The notes beneath the pieces are model-generated. The model saw nothing but the letters and a program-made list of their open reading frames with translations. It was not told the DNA's origin and made no database searches. Shown piece after piece: positions 6,689 through 6,845 of a DNA stretch of 6,845 nucleotides. The stretch spans positions 1 through 6,845 of the forward strand of contig JAFCZZ010000080.1 in NCBI GenBank assembly GCA_019314085.1, in the 5' to 3' direction. A program made the position numbers and the translations under genes. The DNA is from Deltaproteobacteria bacterium. Its GTDB lineage: Bacteria; Desulfobacterota; Syntrophia; Syntrophales; UBA2210. Position 1 is the first letter of the stretch, and each line of letters begins with the position of its first letter.

Positions 6689-6808
6689 TCAGCAACAACC
6701 CTTGTGAAACCACTGAAACTGCATAGCGTCACACAAAGACAGGGCCTGCGCCTTCCGCGTATCACGTTTCATCAGGTGCCGCCGGCAACCCGGGTTCTCG
6801 CGCGGCAT
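6689..6808 (-). CDS. Possible small Cys-rich protein, unrecognised
   Basis: ATG 6808-6806 to TGA 6691-6689 encodes 39 residues starting MPRENPGCRRHLMKRD and ending CDAMQFQWFHKGCC. It has four Cys and is basic in its first half. GGGAGGG lies two bases before the ATG, which is very close for a ribosome site. The frame is also open upstream to the window edge, adding one more Cys (STCGRD), so this could be the tail of a longer protein. It ends three bases from the stop of the GGDEF gene. The other frames here are open over similar lengths, so coding is unproven, and I recognise no family. Confidence 0.25.
   Translation of the reverse strand: MPRENPGCRRHLMKRDTRKAQALSLCDAMQFQWFHKGCC
6777..6807. 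repeat. Inverted repeat with nested palindrome downstream of the GGDEF gene
   Basis: TGCCGC (6777-6782) pairs with GCGGCA (6802-6807), enclosing the perfect palindrome AACCCGGGTT (6787-6796). A run of six T occurs at 6826-6831 but is about 18 bases past the stem. That is too far for a simple intrinsic terminator of the gene that ends at 6685. It could be a structured intergenic element or chance in GC-rich sequence. Confidence 0.3.
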
Positions 6809-6845
6809 ATCCCTCCCGCAGGTACTTTTTTGTAACCGATTGATC

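Noticed and set aside
3442..6822. CCTGCG...CGCAGG arms occurring both at 3442-3456 and at 6745-6750 with 6817-6822
   Set aside because: A shared hexamer pair is likely by chance at this GC content, and the second pair is too far apart to form a credible hairpin.
6704..6835. 43-residue plus-strand frame starting at GTG
   Set aside because: No convincing ribosome site, no known motif, and it competes with two minus-strand frames in the same stretch.
6762..6845. 27-residue minus-strand frame open to the edge, ending at TGA 6764-6762
   Set aside because: It could be the tail of a neighbouring gene, but it is too short and shows no recognisable motif, so it was not listed.

Overview
The window reads as an ordinary chromosomal segment of a moderately GC-rich Gram-negative bacterium. 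The style of the proteins suggests a deltaproteobacterium in the broad sense (Desulfobacterota or a relative): a stand-alone GlmU-like beta-helix protein directly behind mnmG, a TIGR01212/YhcC-type radical SAM protein, and a large multi-PAS diguanylate cyclase. That assignment is an inference from recognised families, not from a marker-gene comparison. I see no tRNA, rRNA, CRISPR array, insertion sequence or phage gene.

Layout. At the left edge (2-157, +) is the C-terminal end of an NRDE (TANGO2-like) family protein. It converges, with only a few bases between stop codons, on a minus-strand two-gene unit: mnmG (3353 to 1458), whose product modifies the tRNA wobble uridine, followed 13 bases later by a 426-residue left-handed beta-helix protein resembling the acetyltransferase half of GlmU (1444 to 164). 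An imperfect inverted repeat spans the convergent stop codons. A 110-base divergent region (3354-3463) separates mnmG from a plus-strand YhcC-type radical SAM gene (3464-4411), which ends before a probable rho-independent terminator. After a leader of about 110 bases comes a 697-residue cytoplasmic PAS-PAS-PAS-PAS-GGDEF protein (4592-6685). The last 160 bases hold a possible small minus-strand Cys-rich reading frame and an inverted repeat, with no confident gene.

How the genes fit together. mnmG and the beta-helix gene are probably co-transcribed. The other genes look like separate transcription units with unrelated jobs: tRNA modification, an unresolved radical SAM reaction, and cyclic-di-GMP signalling. 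I found no strong evidence of a new multi-gene system. The least explained items are the GlmU-like protein without a uridylyltransferase domain, with its long unassigned C-terminal region, and the small Cys-rich frame at the right edge.
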